Source of the DNA: Nitrobacter sp. NHB1 | Lineage (GTDB): Bacteria > Pseudomonadota > Alphaproteobacteria > Rhizobiales > Xanthobacteraceae | Length of the DNA stretch: 64,000 nucleotides | Direction of reading: 5' to 3' | NCBI RefSeq assembly: GCF_036964665.1 | Contig: NZ_JBAMDA010000001.1 | Span: 1,364,001 to 1,428,000, forward strand | In this document: one piece after another, positions 10,748 to 23,856 of the stretch | Position numbering within the stretch: the stretch's first letter is position 1 | Layout of the letters: every line of letters begins with the position of its first letter | The notes under the pieces: model-generated | Told to the model about the DNA's origin: nothing | Seen by the model: the letters and a program-made list of their open reading frames with translations, nothing else | Database searches by the model: none | Program-made: the position numbers and the translations under genes

Positions 10748-11014
10748 GTCGTCTCTCCGGGGGCGCACTTTGCTTCAAAACAGGCTCAACATGGCTACCC
10801 GCCTCACCCCGGTCAACGCCACGTCCCGCTGTTTCAGGATTTTCCGGTCTTTGCCGCTGGAGTCTCAAGGATTATGCTGGGCGGCCGCACAGTTGGCGAG
10901 ATTTTTTTTGCAACCTGCTGATCGCAGCATCCCCATCCCGCTCTGATCCGCAAAAGAGCCGTTCAGCAGGCTCAGCCGCGATGATGGCGAAAACCCAGTG
11001 AACAAGGTTCGGAC

Positions 11015-11884
11015 ATGGCTAAAGTCGCATTTCTCGGTCTCGGCGTCATGGGATTCCCCATGGCAGGACATCTCGTCGCAAAGGGCGGCCACGAGGTGAC
11101 CGTGTTCAATCGAACGCCGGCCAAGGCCAAGGCATGGGCTGAGACATTCGGCGGGAAAACAGCGCCGACGCCGGAAGCGGCTGCCGCAGGTCAGGATTTC
11201 GTGATGGCGTGCGTCGGCAACGACGACGACTTGCGCGCGATCACGATCGGCGCCGGCGGCGCCTTTGCCGGAATGAAGCGTGGCGCAATTTTTGTCGATC
11301 ATACGACCGCCTCCGCTCAGGTCGCGCGCGAACTCGATGCCGAGGCGACCAGGCGCGGCTTCGGCTTTGTCGACGCCCCGGTCTCGGGGGGACAGGCCGG
11401 CGCCGAAAACGGCGTTCTCACCGTGATGTGCGGCGGAACGGAGAATGCTTACGCCGGTGCCGAACCGATCATCGCAGCCTATGCCAGGATGTGCAAACGG
11501 CTTGGCCCGGCCGGCGCGGGTCAGTTGACCAAAATGGTCAATCAGATCTGCATTGCCGGCCTCGTGGAGGGGCTGTCCGAGGGCATCCACTTTGCCAAGA
11601 AGGCGGGACTCGACGTCAATTCGGTGGTCGAAGTGATCTCGAAGGGCGCTGCCCAATCGTGGCAGATGGAAAACCGCTACAAGACGATGAGCGAAGGCAA
11701 GTTCGATCTCGGCTTCGCCGTCGAATGGATGCGCAAGGACCTTTCGATCTGCATCGCTGAGGCCCGCCGCAACGGCGCCAGCCTTCCGGTCACAAGCCTG
11801 GTGGATGCCTTTTACGCGGAAGTCGAGACAATGGGTGGCCACCGCTGGGACACGTCCAGTCTTCTGGCGCGGCTCGAGCGTTAA
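11015..11884 (+). CDS. beta-hydroxyacid dehydrogenase (3-hydroxyisobutyrate dehydrogenase family)
   Basis: This NAD(P)-dependent oxidoreductase of 289 aa has an N-terminal Rossmann fold with GLGVMG (residues 8-13). The substrate-binding signature DAPVSGGQAGAENG is at 120-133 and the catalytic lysine is K173 in TKMVNQ. Family members act on 3-hydroxyisobutyrate, glyoxylate or succinic semialdehyde, tartronate semialdehyde and similar acids; the sequence alone does not settle which. It stands alone, divergent from mrp, and the next gene downstream is a sensor kinase with its own promoter. Confidence 0.85.
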   Translation: MAKVAFLGLGVMGFPMAGHLVAKGGHEVTVFNRTPAKAKAWAETFGGKTAPTPEAAAAGQDFVMACVGNDDDLRAITIGAGGAFAGMKRGAIFVDHTTASAQVARELDAEATRRGFGFVDAPVSGGQAGAENGVLTVMCGGTENAYAGAEPIIAAYARMCKRLGPAGAGQLTKMVNQICIAGLVEGLSEGIHFAKKAGLDVNSVVEVISKGAAQSWQMENRYKTMSEGKFDLGFAVEWMRKDLSICIAEARRNGASLPVTSLVDAFYAEVETMGGHRWDTSSLLARLER

Positions 11885-11951
11885 GGGCTACTGGATTCAC
11901 GATGGCCGCGGCCCGGGTCGATTGCCGCCAAATGTCGTATTCGCAGGGGAA

Positions 11952-11967
11952 TTAACCTCCAGTTAAC
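11952..11967. promoter_or_regulatory. CtrA-binding site
   Basis: TTAACCTCCAGTTAAC matches the alphaproteobacterial CtrA consensus TTAA-N7-TTAAC exactly. It lies about 100 bp upstream of the DivJ-like kinase start at 12065. A GANTC methylation site (GATTC, 11894-11898) lies just upstream. This suggests cell-cycle control of the kinase; binding is inferred from sequence only. Confidence 0.6.
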
Positions 11968-12064
11968 CGGAATATCCTGCTCTTTAAGGTAGCCCTTAAT
12001 GATTTAGCGCCAGAATTAGGCGAGTAAAGGCTCGCGCGGCCGCGTGCAGGATTTGTGTTTGTTG

Positions 12065-13669
12065 ATGAGTACCCCCGCCGATAAACCTGAAGTCGTCCAG
12101 CTTCCGGTCGCCCCCGCGATTGTGCCGTCCGCACGCCATCGCCGCGCCGCCACGCAGCGGGTCCGCGAGGCGCGGGACCGGTTGACCTCGACAAGCGGAA
12201 CCCGCCCGGCATTCGATCACGAACTGCTCCGGCAGTACGCGCAAACACGGCTGTCGGCGTCGTTCGTCGTGATGCTGCTTGTGGTCGCGACCGGCGTGCT
12301 GTTCGGCTTCTGGATGGAGCCTGCGTCGGCGGCCGTATGGACGTTCGGGATGCTCTGCATCCACGCCGTAACCATCTACAATTGCAACAATTACCTCAAG
12401 AAGCCATCGTCCTTCAACAGTTCGCGCAAATGGCGCGCGCGTTTCATCCTGCTCGATCTTTTGTACGGCCTGTGCTGGACGATGATTCTGATTCATCCAG
12501 CCGGTACAGACCCGGTCACCAATACCCTGATGATGTTTCTGATGCTGCTGGTCGTAGCGGTATCGAGCATGCTCGCCGCCAGTCTGCCTATTGCCGCCAT
12601 TGCCGCGACCGCCCCGGTGACCTCGGCGATCGCACTGAAGTTTGCGATCGGCGGCACCTTCAACAACTACATTCTCGCCGTTCTCGCTTTGGCCGCAGAG
12701 GGTTACTTCGCGTTGCTTGCGCATCGCCTGCATTCCACGACGCTGGCGACACTCGAAGCACGCGCGGAAAAGGACGCTCTGATCGGTGAACTGGAGCAGG
12801 CCAAGGCCATTTCGGATGAAGCGCGACATCGCGCGGAATCGGCCAACGTCGCAAAATCACGATTTCTCGCGCAAATGAGCCACGAACTGCGGACGCCGCT
12901 GAACGCCATTCTCGGATTCTCCGAAGTGATGAAGAGCGAAATTTTCGGCGAGCACGCGGTCGCGGTCTACAAGAGCTATTCGGCCGACATTCATAATTCC
13001 GGCGTTCACCTGCTGAATCTGATCAACGAGATCCTCGACCTGTCGCGGATCGAGGCCGGCCGTTACGAACTCAACGAAGAAGCAGTGTCTCTCGTCCATG
13101 TCGTCGCGGACTGTCACCACCTGCTGAAGCTGCGAGCCTCCAGCCGCGGCATCACCATTCATGAGGTGTTCGAACAAGGTATGCCGCGCATCTGGGGCGA
13201 CGAGCGCGCCACGCGCCAGATCGTTCTCAATCTGTTGTCGAATTCGATCAAGTTCACGCCACAGGGCGGGGAGATCTGGCTGAAGGCGGGATGGACCGCT
13301 TCAGGCGGGCAATACCTCAGCGTCAAGGACAGCGGCTCCGGGATCGCGGAAGACGAAATCCCGATCGTGCTGGCGTCGTTCGGACAAGGGACGAATTCGA
13401 TCAAGTCCGCAGAGCAAGGCGCAGGTCTCGGATTGCCGATCGCCAAGAGCCTGATCGACATGCACGGCGGTACGTTCACCCTGCGGTCCAAGCTCCGTAT
13501 CGGCACCGAAGTCATCGTCACCTTTCCGCCGGAGCGCGTGATGTCCGCTCTCGCGCCGATGGCGGAGGAAGCTCCGCCGCTTCAACCCGCACAAACGGCC
13601 GATCCGGCAGCGGATGCGAGACACCGCTTGCGGAACAAGCCGATCATGAATGCCGGCACGGGCCTTTAG
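12065..13669 (+). CDS. DivJ/PleC-family membrane sensor histidine kinase
   Basis: This kinase of 534 aa has an N-terminal membrane domain of about six helices (roughly residues 65-215), a short coiled linker, and a HisKA/HATPase core. The phosphorylated His is H273 in QMSHELRTPLNAILGFSE, the N box is NLLSNSIKFTPQGG, and G boxes are DSGSGIA and GAGLGLPIAKS. The catalytic core is typical of the DivJ/PleC/PdhS kinases that act on DivK in alphaproteobacteria. The multi-helix sensor without PAS domains most resembles DivJ. A perfect CtrA box precedes the gene. The TAG stop lies inside a repeat, so the tail after the kinase core may not be ancestral. A GTG at 12044 is an alternative start. Confidence 0.82.
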   Translation: MSTPADKPEVVQLPVAPAIVPSARHRRAATQRVREARDRLTSTSGTRPAFDHELLRQYAQTRLSASFVVMLLVVATGVLFGFWMEPASAAVWTFGMLCIHAVTIYNCNNYLKKPSSFNSSRKWRARFILLDLLYGLCWTMILIHPAGTDPVTNTLMMFLMLLVVAVSSMLAASLPIAAIAATAPVTSAIALKFAIGGTFNNYILAVLALAAEGYFALLAHRLHSTTLATLEARAEKDALIGELEQAKAISDEARHRAESANVAKSRFLAQMSHELRTPLNAILGFSEVMKSEIFGEHAVAVYKSYSADIHNSGVHLLNLINEILDLSRIEAGRYELNEEAVSLVHVVADCHHLLKLRASSRGITIHEVFEQGMPRIWGDERATRQIVLNLLSNSIKFTPQGGEIWLKAGWTASGGQYLSVKDSGSGIAEDEIPIVLASFGQGTNSIKSAEQGAGLGLPIAKSLIDMHGGTFTLRSKLRIGTEVIVTFPPERVMSALAPMAEEAPPLQPAQTADPAADARHRLRNKPIMNAGTGL

Positions 13670-13717
13670 AGCATGATCCCGAAAAGTGGAAACCAGCTTT
13701 CGGATAAGATCATGCGC
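13669..13717. repeat. palindromic repeat family A, copy 2
   Basis: It runs from GAGCATGATCCCGAAAAGTGG to TTTCGGATAAGATCATGCGC in the same orientation as copy 1 at 338-386. The TAG stop codon of the upstream kinase (13667-13669) abuts and shares its first base with the element. Confidence 0.85.
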
Positions 13718-13743
13718 GTAGCCGAAAACATGGCAGGTGCGTT

Positions 13744-14256
13744 GTGATCCGTATCCTGCTCGTGATCGGAATGCTGGCGGCGACGGCGGGAGCCGTGGTC
13801 GCCTATGGCGATCCCGCGCGAATATCGGCTGCGGGAAACCTGGTCTCCACCATGCTGCGCGAGGCCGGCGCGGGGCCGCCACGCAGCGTCCAGATTCCCC
13901 GCGCCCAGGGTGGCGATTTCAGTCTGCACGCAAAGATCAACGGTGTGAAAACATCGATGATCATCGACACCGGCGCAACCTCCGTCGTCCTCACCTACGA
14001 GACCGCGAAAGCGGCGGGGTTGCCGCTGGAATTGCTGAATTACGACGTCGATGTCGAGACGGCCGGCGGGCATGCGCGCGCGGCGCGGCTGACGCTTGAC
14101 CGGCTTGCGGTCGGCAAGCTCGTCGAGCGATCCGTGCCCGCGCTGGTGGTTCCGCGCGGCCAGATGAAAACCAACCTGCTGGGGATGAGTTTTCTCAATC
14201 GGCTCGAAAGCTGGGAAGTCCGTCCAGATCGATTGATGCTGAACGGCTATCCCTGA
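13744..14256 (+). CDS. TIGR02281-type retropepsin-like aspartic protease
   Basis: This protein of 170 aa has an N-terminal hydrophobic anchor or signal (residues 2-20) and a single-domain aspartic protease fold of clan AA. The active-site motif is DTGATS with D75, followed by the hydrophobic flap region and a second conserved LLGMSFLNRL segment. Such proteins dimerise to form one active site and are thought to act in the periplasm. Their substrates are unknown. It starts with GTG or ATG very near the repeat at 13669-13717; the ATG at 13744 is not preceded by a clear ribosome site. Confidence 0.82.
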   Translation: MIRILLVIGMLAATAGAVVAYGDPARISAAGNLVSTMLREAGAGPPRSVQIPRAQGGDFSLHAKINGVKTSMIIDTGATSVVLTYETAKAAGLPLELLNYDVDVETAGGHARAARLTLDRLAVGKLVERSVPALVVPRGQMKTNLLGMSFLNRLESWEVRPDRLMLNGYP

Positions 14257-14327
14257 AAAGTTCTCGAATCACATTGTGACGGCGCGGAGCGGTGGCCTGC
14301 GCGCCTCATTGCGAACAGCGTGGCGCT

Positions 14328-16280
14328 TCAGCGGTCGCGGAGTGCGTGCCGAAGTGCGTCGAGATCGATGCGAAGGCCGAGATCGTTCAGCTCGACCGGA
14401 AGCCGCCGCCGCCAGTTCGGGTGCTCGGTCACCGTGCCTGGAATGTTCGGTTGATCCTTCAATCCAATCAGATCGTCGAGCGCGACCGCGAGAATGCGCG
14501 ACGGCGTACGCGCGAGAAATTCGACGACCCCGAAAAAATTCCTCAGTGCGATATGTTCTTCGCCCATCTTCCATTCGAACGCAAGGAGCGTATCCGCCCG
14601 CACCGCGTCCGTCTCGCCGGGATCGAGACCAAGCTCTCGCTTGACCCTGAGATCGGAATGCGATTGCCAGCCTGCAAACGACGCGAGGTCATGCGTGTTG
14701 AAAGTGACAAGGGCATTTGCGGCATAACTCGACGGCCCGATAAAAGCGCCGTCATGGCCGCGCTCAAACATCATCACCTTGTAGGACCACACGCCCCAAT
14801 CCGCGAGAGTGTCACGAAAGCCGTCCGGCACCGTTCCCAGATCCTCCCCGATCGTGATGCAGCGCTGACTGACGCTCTCCTGCGCGATGACGCCGAGCAG
14901 CGCCTCCAACGGCATCTCCACATACACGCCATCCCGCGGCGACGCACCGGACGGTATCAGATAGAGTCGGTTGAGGCCGAGGACGTGATCCAGCCGTATG
15001 GCTCCCGCAAAACGCATCGAGGCGCGCAGCATCTCCCGAAACGGTGCGAAGTCGCTCGCCTCGAGTCCAGCAGCATTGAACCCCGCCAGTCCCCAGTTCT
15101 GCCCGGCCGTGTTGAGTTGATCGGGCGGCGCACCAACCGAAAGCCCGCGCGAGATGGCATTCTGCTCGTTCCAGGCGTCGAACCCGCCGGGCTGAACGCC
15201 GACGGCGACATCGATATAAAGGCCGACCGCCATTCCGCGTTCAACGGCGAGGTCGGCGCATGACTGCAACTGGGCCGCCGCGCACCATTGCACGAACTCC
15301 ACGAATTCAACCTCTGCACGCCGCGGACCGTTTCGAAAGGCTTGGATTCGCGTACCGTCTGGGCGGCGCCACTCTTCCGGCCATTGCCACCACGGCAGCG
15401 AGCCGAATTGCCGCCGCAGCACCTCGAAGCAGGCAAAGCGTTGCAGCAATTCGCCGCGGTCGTGCCTGAACGCCTCGAATTCGACTCGAGCGGTCGTATT
15501 TGCGGTGCTAAAGGTCTCGAACGCGTGCCGGAGCGCGGCGAATTTCAATTCCGCGACGGCCGCGTAGTCGATCAGTTCGCCGTGGCGGGCCTGATCGAGT
15601 TGCTCGCGATGCTGCGCCAGCCACGCGCGCGGAAGGTTCGGCAACCGCTCAGGGTCGATGTAAAGCGGATTGAGGAACAGCCGGCTGTTCGGTGCATAGG
15701 GGCTGCATTCGAGGGGGCGATCATCGAACAGCGCATGAAGCGGATTGAGTCCGATTCCCGCGCATCCCCATTCGGCGGCCAATTCGATCAGCGCGGCGAG
15801 GTCCGTGAAATCGCCAATTCCCCAGTTGCGCGACGATGACAGCCCATACAGTTGAACCGACAGCACCCAGACCCGATCGAACGAACCTTGATAGGCCACC
15901 GCGGGCGTCACCAGCAAGGGAACTGCATCGAACGTATCGCCGCTACCAATCTCAAGCTCCAGCCGATAGGCGCCGATTGCCATCGATTGCGGTAGTTCGA
16001 TTGTCGCCCCGGCCACGCGTCCTCGCGCGACCACCGCATTACGTTCAACGATCCGCCAACCGATTCCGTTCGCTGCGGCGTCCACCGGCACGCGACACGC
16101 GCCGGAGCCGATTACAATTACAACGGGTTGCTTCAGATAGAGACGTTGCGAAAGAGACGGCAAACCATCGAGAATGGCGCTCAGCCGCTCGCCGTTCACC
16201 ACATGGCGGTGGCCCTGCCCGTCCACAAATTCCAGATCGATGCCAAGGTCGCGCGCTTTTGAATAAACATCCATCCCCAC
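14328..16280 (-). CDS. malQ: 4-alpha-glucanotransferase (amylomaltase)
   Basis: This GH77 enzyme of 650 aa transfers maltodextrin segments between glucan chains and releases glucose. The core starts near residue 120 with an SSRNWGIGDFTDL segment. The GH77 nucleophile region appears as AIRLDHVLGLNRLY, the acid/base as TIGEDLGTVPD, and the transition-state Asp in NTHDLASFAGW. It carries the longer N-terminal extension seen in proteobacterial MalQ. It is divergent from glgE with a 161-bp shared promoter region, so it belongs functionally to the alpha-glucan block that follows. Confidence 0.93.
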   Translation of the reverse strand: MGMDVYSKARDLGIDLEFVDGQGHRHVVNGERLSAILDGLPSLSQRLYLKQPVVIVIGSGACRVPVDAAANGIGWRIVERNAVVARGRVAGATIELPQSMAIGAYRLELEIGSGDTFDAVPLLVTPAVAYQGSFDRVWVLSVQLYGLSSSRNWGIGDFTDLAALIELAAEWGCAGIGLNPLHALFDDRPLECSPYAPNSRLFLNPLYIDPERLPNLPRAWLAQHREQLDQARHGELIDYAAVAELKFAALRHAFETFSTANTTARVEFEAFRHDRGELLQRFACFEVLRRQFGSLPWWQWPEEWRRPDGTRIQAFRNGPRRAEVEFVEFVQWCAAAQLQSCADLAVERGMAVGLYIDVAVGVQPGGFDAWNEQNAISRGLSVGAPPDQLNTAGQNWGLAGFNAAGLEASDFAPFREMLRASMRFAGAIRLDHVLGLNRLYLIPSGASPRDGVYVEMPLEALLGVIAQESVSQRCITIGEDLGTVPDGFRDTLADWGVWSYKVMMFERGHDGAFIGPSSYAANALVTFNTHDLASFAGWQSHSDLRVKRELGLDPGETDAVRADTLLAFEWKMGEEHIALRNFFGVVEFLARTPSRILAVALDDLIGLKDQPNIPGTVTEHPNWRRRLPVELNDLGLRIDLDALRHALRDR

Positions 16281-16441
16281 GCCTCAAACCCCGGCACGCC
16301 TGTCCGTGAATTCGTCCGGACACGAGTCTCGTACAAAGAGAGGCAACGCCATAACAAGATCGCGGTTCCATCGGGAACTTTGCAGCGACGGGAGGGTTAA
16401 ATAGACGGGTCCTTCATTCACAAGTGGGTTGGCGGCGCGTG

Positions 16442-18415
16442 ATGTCCGTATCGACACAAAAAAACATACCATTGCGGGCGGGCGAACGGGGCGCAGCGGC
16501 GGGCAGCTTCCACATCGAGGACGTGTATCCCAACGTCGACGCCGGACGATTTCCAGTCAAGCGGCTTGCAGGCGACCCCGTCGAGGTCTGGGCGGACATA
16601 TTCCGAAGCGGTCACGACATCATTGCCGCTCAGTTGATCTGGCGGCGCGAAGAGGACCGCGACTGGCACAAGTCGCCGATGACCCTGCACGACAACGATC
16701 GCTGGTTCGGCAGCTTCGCGCCCAACGAACCCGGACGTTATGTCTACGCCATCGAGGCCTGGACCGATGAATTCGCCACATGGAAGCATGGCTTCGAGCT
16801 GAAGCAGAAGGCCGGCCAGGACGTCGCGCTCGATGCGCTGGAGGGCGCCGCGCTACTGACGCGCGCGCAGTATGGCGGCAAGGAAGCCACGACGGTCATT
16901 GTTCGTCAGTGCGAGGATTATCTGAAAGGCGGCGATCCCGCGAGCCTGCTGGTGCCGGAACTCGCGAGCGCGATGACCGAAAGCCGCGAACGCGGCGATC
17001 TCACGCGATCGCAGCTTTACCCGCTGACGATCGACCGCGGCCTCGCCGCGGCGGGAGCATGGTACGAGATGGTGCCCCGGAGCCAGAGCGCGGTCCCCGG
17101 CCAGCACGGCACGTTCCGTGACTGTATCGCCCGCCTCCCCGATATCGCCGCGATGGGATTCGACGTTCTTTATTTTACGCCGATTCATCCGATCGGCAGG
17201 ATCAATCGCAAGGGGCGCAATAATGCGCTGACCGCCGCCGAGGGCGACCCCGGCAGCCTCTACGCCATCGGCGCCAAGGAGGGCGGGCACGATGCGATCC
17301 ACTCGGACCTCGGCACCTTCGACGACTTCCGCGATCTGATCGCCGCCTGCAAAACCCACGGCATGGAGATCGCCCTCGACATCGCGGTGCAGTGTTCGCC
17401 CGATCATCCCTGGCTGACGGAGCATCCCGACTGGTTCAAGCGGCGTCCTGACGGCTCGATGCGCTATGCGGAAAATCCTCCGAAAAAATACGAGGACATC
17501 GTCAATCCCGATTTCGGTTGCGACGATGCAGGCTCGCTGTGGAATGTGCTACGGGACACTATCCTGTTCTGGGTCAATCAGGGCGTGCGCATCTTTCGTA
17601 TCGACAATCCGCACACCAAGCCGCTCAATTTCTGGGAATGGCTGATCCGGGAGGTCCAGACGAAAGACCCCGGCGTCATCTTCCTCGCCGAGGCGTTCAC
17701 CCGGCCGAAAGTCATGAAGGGCCTGGCGAAGCTCGGCTTCACGCAGTCGTATACCTACTTCACCTGGCGCACTCGGAAGTGGGAGATCGAGTCCTATCTC
17801 AACGAGCTGACGGGATATCCCGAGCGCGACTACTATCGGCCGAATTTTTTCGTCAACACGCCGGACATCCTGCCCTTCCACCTGCAAAGCGGCGAATCCT
17901 GGATGTTCAAGTCGCGCGTGGCGCTGGCGGCGGCGCTGTCGAGCACTTATGGAATCTACAACGGCTTCGAGCTTCTGGAGCACGAAGCCATTCCGGGACG
18001 CGAGGAATATCTCAATTCCGAAAAGTACGAGATCAAAGTCCGCGACTGGAATGCACCCGGCAACATCAAGCCCTACATCACCGCGCTCAATCAGGCGCGC
18101 CGCGCCAACCCGGCGTTCCTGCAAACCCGCAATCTGAGATTTATCCCGATCGACAACGACCAGATCGTCGCGTTCACCAAGCAAACCACGGACGCGAGCA
18201 ACACGATCGTCGGCGCCATCGCGCTGTCGCGCGACGGCTGTGAATTCTGGCTGCCGCTGGATTCAATCCGGATCCGGACCGCCAACGAATCGAGGCCTCC
18301 GGTCGCGCTGGAAAACCTCATGACCGGCGAGCGGCACGCCATCGAGTGGGGCGGCGTGCGCTTGAGGATCGATCCGCTCCGCGATCCCGCGCTTTTGTTT
18401 CGCTGTCTGGCGTGA
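16442..18415 (+). CDS. glgE: alpha-1,4-glucan:maltose-1-phosphate maltosyltransferase
   Basis: This GH13_3 enzyme of 657 aa adds maltose from maltose 1-phosphate to the non-reducing end of alpha-1,4-glucans. The GlgE hallmarks FTPIHPIGRINRKGRNN and the catalytic-domain FRIDNPHTKP are present. The nucleophile is D388 and the acid/base is E417 in FLAEAFTRP. An N-terminal immunoglobulin-like domain precedes the barrel. The ATG at 16442 is preferred over a GTG at 16424. It is first in the operon with treS-mak, whose product is its substrate, and ends 8 bp before the next start. Confidence 0.95.
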   Translation: MSVSTQKNIPLRAGERGAAAGSFHIEDVYPNVDAGRFPVKRLAGDPVEVWADIFRSGHDIIAAQLIWRREEDRDWHKSPMTLHDNDRWFGSFAPNEPGRYVYAIEAWTDEFATWKHGFELKQKAGQDVALDALEGAALLTRAQYGGKEATTVIVRQCEDYLKGGDPASLLVPELASAMTESRERGDLTRSQLYPLTIDRGLAAAGAWYEMVPRSQSAVPGQHGTFRDCIARLPDIAAMGFDVLYFTPIHPIGRINRKGRNNALTAAEGDPGSLYAIGAKEGGHDAIHSDLGTFDDFRDLIAACKTHGMEIALDIAVQCSPDHPWLTEHPDWFKRRPDGSMRYAENPPKKYEDIVNPDFGCDDAGSLWNVLRDTILFWVNQGVRIFRIDNPHTKPLNFWEWLIREVQTKDPGVIFLAEAFTRPKVMKGLAKLGFTQSYTYFTWRTRKWEIESYLNELTGYPERDYYRPNFFVNTPDILPFHLQSGESWMFKSRVALAAALSSTYGIYNGFELLEHEAIPGREEYLNSEKYEIKVRDWNAPGNIKPYITALNQARRANPAFLQTRNLRFIPIDNDQIVAFTKQTTDASNTIVGAIALSRDGCEFWLPLDSIRIRTANESRPPVALENLMTGERHAIEWGGVRLRIDPLRDPALLFRCLA

Positions 18416-18423
18416 GGTCCGTC

Positions 18424-21690
<3,267 letters not shown>

Positions 21691-21705
21691 GAAGCGAGAT
21701 GACGT

Positions 21706-23856
21706 ATGATCGAACTGTCTTCCGAAGCCCGCGCCATCGTCGAAGGGCGGCATTCCGATCCCTTTCACTATCTCGGCCGTCATCGCGAGAACGACCGTAA
21801 CGTGGTTCGCGCCTATCTGCCCGAAGCATCCGAGGTGCGTGTCGTCGACGAGCACGGCGGAGAGACGACGCTGACGCGCATTCATGACGCCGGGCTTTTC
21901 CTCGGCGACCTGCCGAACGGCGCCGAGCGCTACCGCCTGCGCGCCAGGTTTGGCGCCGACATCGTCGAGCTCGATGACCCTTACCGCTTCCCCCCGATCC
22001 TCAGCGATTTCGATCTCTATCTGCTCGGCGAAGGCACGGATCAGCGGCTCTATAACAAGCTCGGTGCTCATCCCATAACAATGGACGGCGTGGATGGCAC
22101 CGGATTCGTCGTGCTTGCGCCCAACGCACGGGCCGTCGCTGTCGTCGGCGATTTCAATTACTGGGATCGCCGCCGCCATCCGATGCGCGTGCGCGGCAAC
22201 GGATACTGGGAATTGTTCGTTCCCGGCGCGCGAACGGGCGACCGCTACAAATTCGCTATCACGGATCAGGGCGGCGGTTTGCTGCCGCTGAAATCCGATC
22301 CAATGGCGTTCGCTGCGGAAGTTCGACCAAGCACCGCGTCGATCGTATTCGACGAAGCGGCGCTGCCGCGCCCCACGCCTGCGGCCGCCACGATCAACGC
22401 ACGCAACGCGCCGATCTCGATCTACGAGGTCCATCTCGGATCGTGGCGTCGCGGCGACGACAACCGCTGGCTCTCCTATCGCGAACTCGCGGACACGCTG
22501 CCGCGCTATGCCCGCGACCTCGGCTTCACCCATATCGAGCTGATGCCAGTGAACGAGCACCCGTTCGACGGCTCTTGGGGCTATCAGCCCACCGGTCTTT
22601 ACGCACCGACCAGCCGCTTCGGTCCGCCCGAGGATTTCGCGCATCTGGTCGATGCCTGCCATCGCGAAGGACTCGGTATTTTGCTGGATTGGGTGCCCGG
22701 CCACTTTCCCGACGACCCTCACGGCCTCGGCCATTTTGACGGCACGGCGCTATACGAACATGCCAACCCGTTGCAGGGACGCCACCTCGACTGGGATACC
22801 CTGATCTACAACTACGGCCGCACCGAAGTCGTCAATTTCCTCGTCGCCAACGCACTGTTCTGGCTCGATCGCTACGGCGTGGATGGCCTTCGCGTCGATG
22901 CCGTCGCGTCCATGCTCTATCTCGATTACAGCCGCCCCGAAGGCGGCTGGATTCCCAACAAGCACGGAGGCCGGGAAAATCTTGAAGCCATCGAATTTCT
23001 GCGCCGATTCAACAGGGAGGTATTTGCCAAGTTTCCGCAAGCCACCACGGTGGCGGAGGAATCGACGGCATGGCCGCAGGTCTCGCGCCCGATTGAGTTT
23101 GGCGGCCTTGGCTTCGGCTACAAATGGAACATGGGCTGGATGCACGACACGCTGGACTATATCGGCAAGGATCCGATCTACCGCAAGCATCACCACGGCC
23201 AGATCCTGTTCGGGCTGCACTATGCGTTCTCGGAAAATTTCATCCTGCCGCTATCGCATGACGAGGTCGTGCACGAAAAGCGCTCGATCCTCGGCCGCAT
23301 GCCGGGCGATGAGTGGCAGCGGTTCGCAAACCTCCGCGCCTACTACGCATTCATGTTCGGCCATCCCGGAAAAAAGCTGATGTTCATGGGCGCGGAGTTC
23401 GGTCAGGAGCGCGAATGGAGCCACGACCACGCACTTGACTGGCATCTTCTCGATCAGGCGAGCCACCGGGGAGTCCAGGCCGTCGTTCGCGATCTCAACG
23501 CGCTCTATCGCGACGTGCCGGCGCTGCATGAACTGGATTGCGATCCCGCCGGATTCGAATGGATCGTCGCCAATGATGCCAATCGCAGCGTCTTCGCATG
23601 GATGCGCAAAGGCGAAGGCGGACGGGCGCGCTGTCTGGTGATCGCCAATTTCACGCCGACCATCCATCGCGACTACCGCGTGCGGGTACCCTTCGCCGGC
23701 AGGTGGCGCGAGGCGCTCAATACCGACTCCGCGCATTATGGCGGAAGCAACGTCGGGAACAACGGCTTGGTCGAGACGCTGGACGGAGTCATCCCCGAAC
23801 TCAGCCTGATGCTTCCGCCGCTCGCGGTGATCTTTCTGGTACCGGAACACGCATGA
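21706..23856 (+). CDS. glgB: 1,4-alpha-glucan branching enzyme
   Basis: This GH13_9 enzyme of 716 aa introduces alpha-1,6 branches into glycogen. An N-terminal CBM48-type domain pair (about 1-210) precedes the catalytic barrel. The nucleophile is D398 in [11 protein letters not shown], the acid/base E451 in VAEESTAW, and the third carboxylate lies in LSHDEVVH. The C-terminal beta domain ends with PPLAVIFL. The start is 15 bp after the treS-mak stop, with a GGAAGCGAG ribosome site. It acts on the linear chains made by GlgE. Confidence 0.96.
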   Translation: MIELSSEARAIVEGRHSDPFHYLGRHRENDRNVVRAYLPEASEVRVVDEHGGETTLTRIHDAGLFLGDLPNGAERYRLRARFGADIVELDDPYRFPPILSDFDLYLLGEGTDQRLYNKLGAHPITMDGVDGTGFVVLAPNARAVAVVGDFNYWDRRRHPMRVRGNGYWELFVPGARTGDRYKFAITDQGGGLLPLKSDPMAFAAEVRPSTASIVFDEAALPRPTPAAATINARNAPISIYEVHLGSWRRGDDNRWLSYRELADTLPRYARDLGFTHIELMPVNEHPFDGSWGYQPTGLYAPTSRFGPPEDFAHLVDACHREGLGILLDWVPGHFPDDPHGLGHFDGTALYEHANPLQGRHLDWDTLIYNYGRTEVVNFLVANALFWLDRYGVDGLRVDAVASMLYLDYSRPEGGWIPNKHGGRENLEAIEFLRRFNREVFAKFPQATTVAEESTAWPQVSRPIEFGGLGFGYKWNMGWMHDTLDYIGKDPIYRKHHHGQILFGLHYAFSENFILPLSHDEVVHEKRSILGRMPGDEWQRFANLRAYYAFMFGHPGKKLMFMGAEFGQEREWSHDHALDWHLLDQASHRGVQAVVRDLNALYRDVPALHELDCDPAGFEWIVANDANRSVFAWMRKGEGGRARCLVIANFTPTIHRDYRVRVPFAGRWREALNTDSAHYGGSNVGNNGLVETLDGVIPELSLMLPPLAVIFLVPEHA

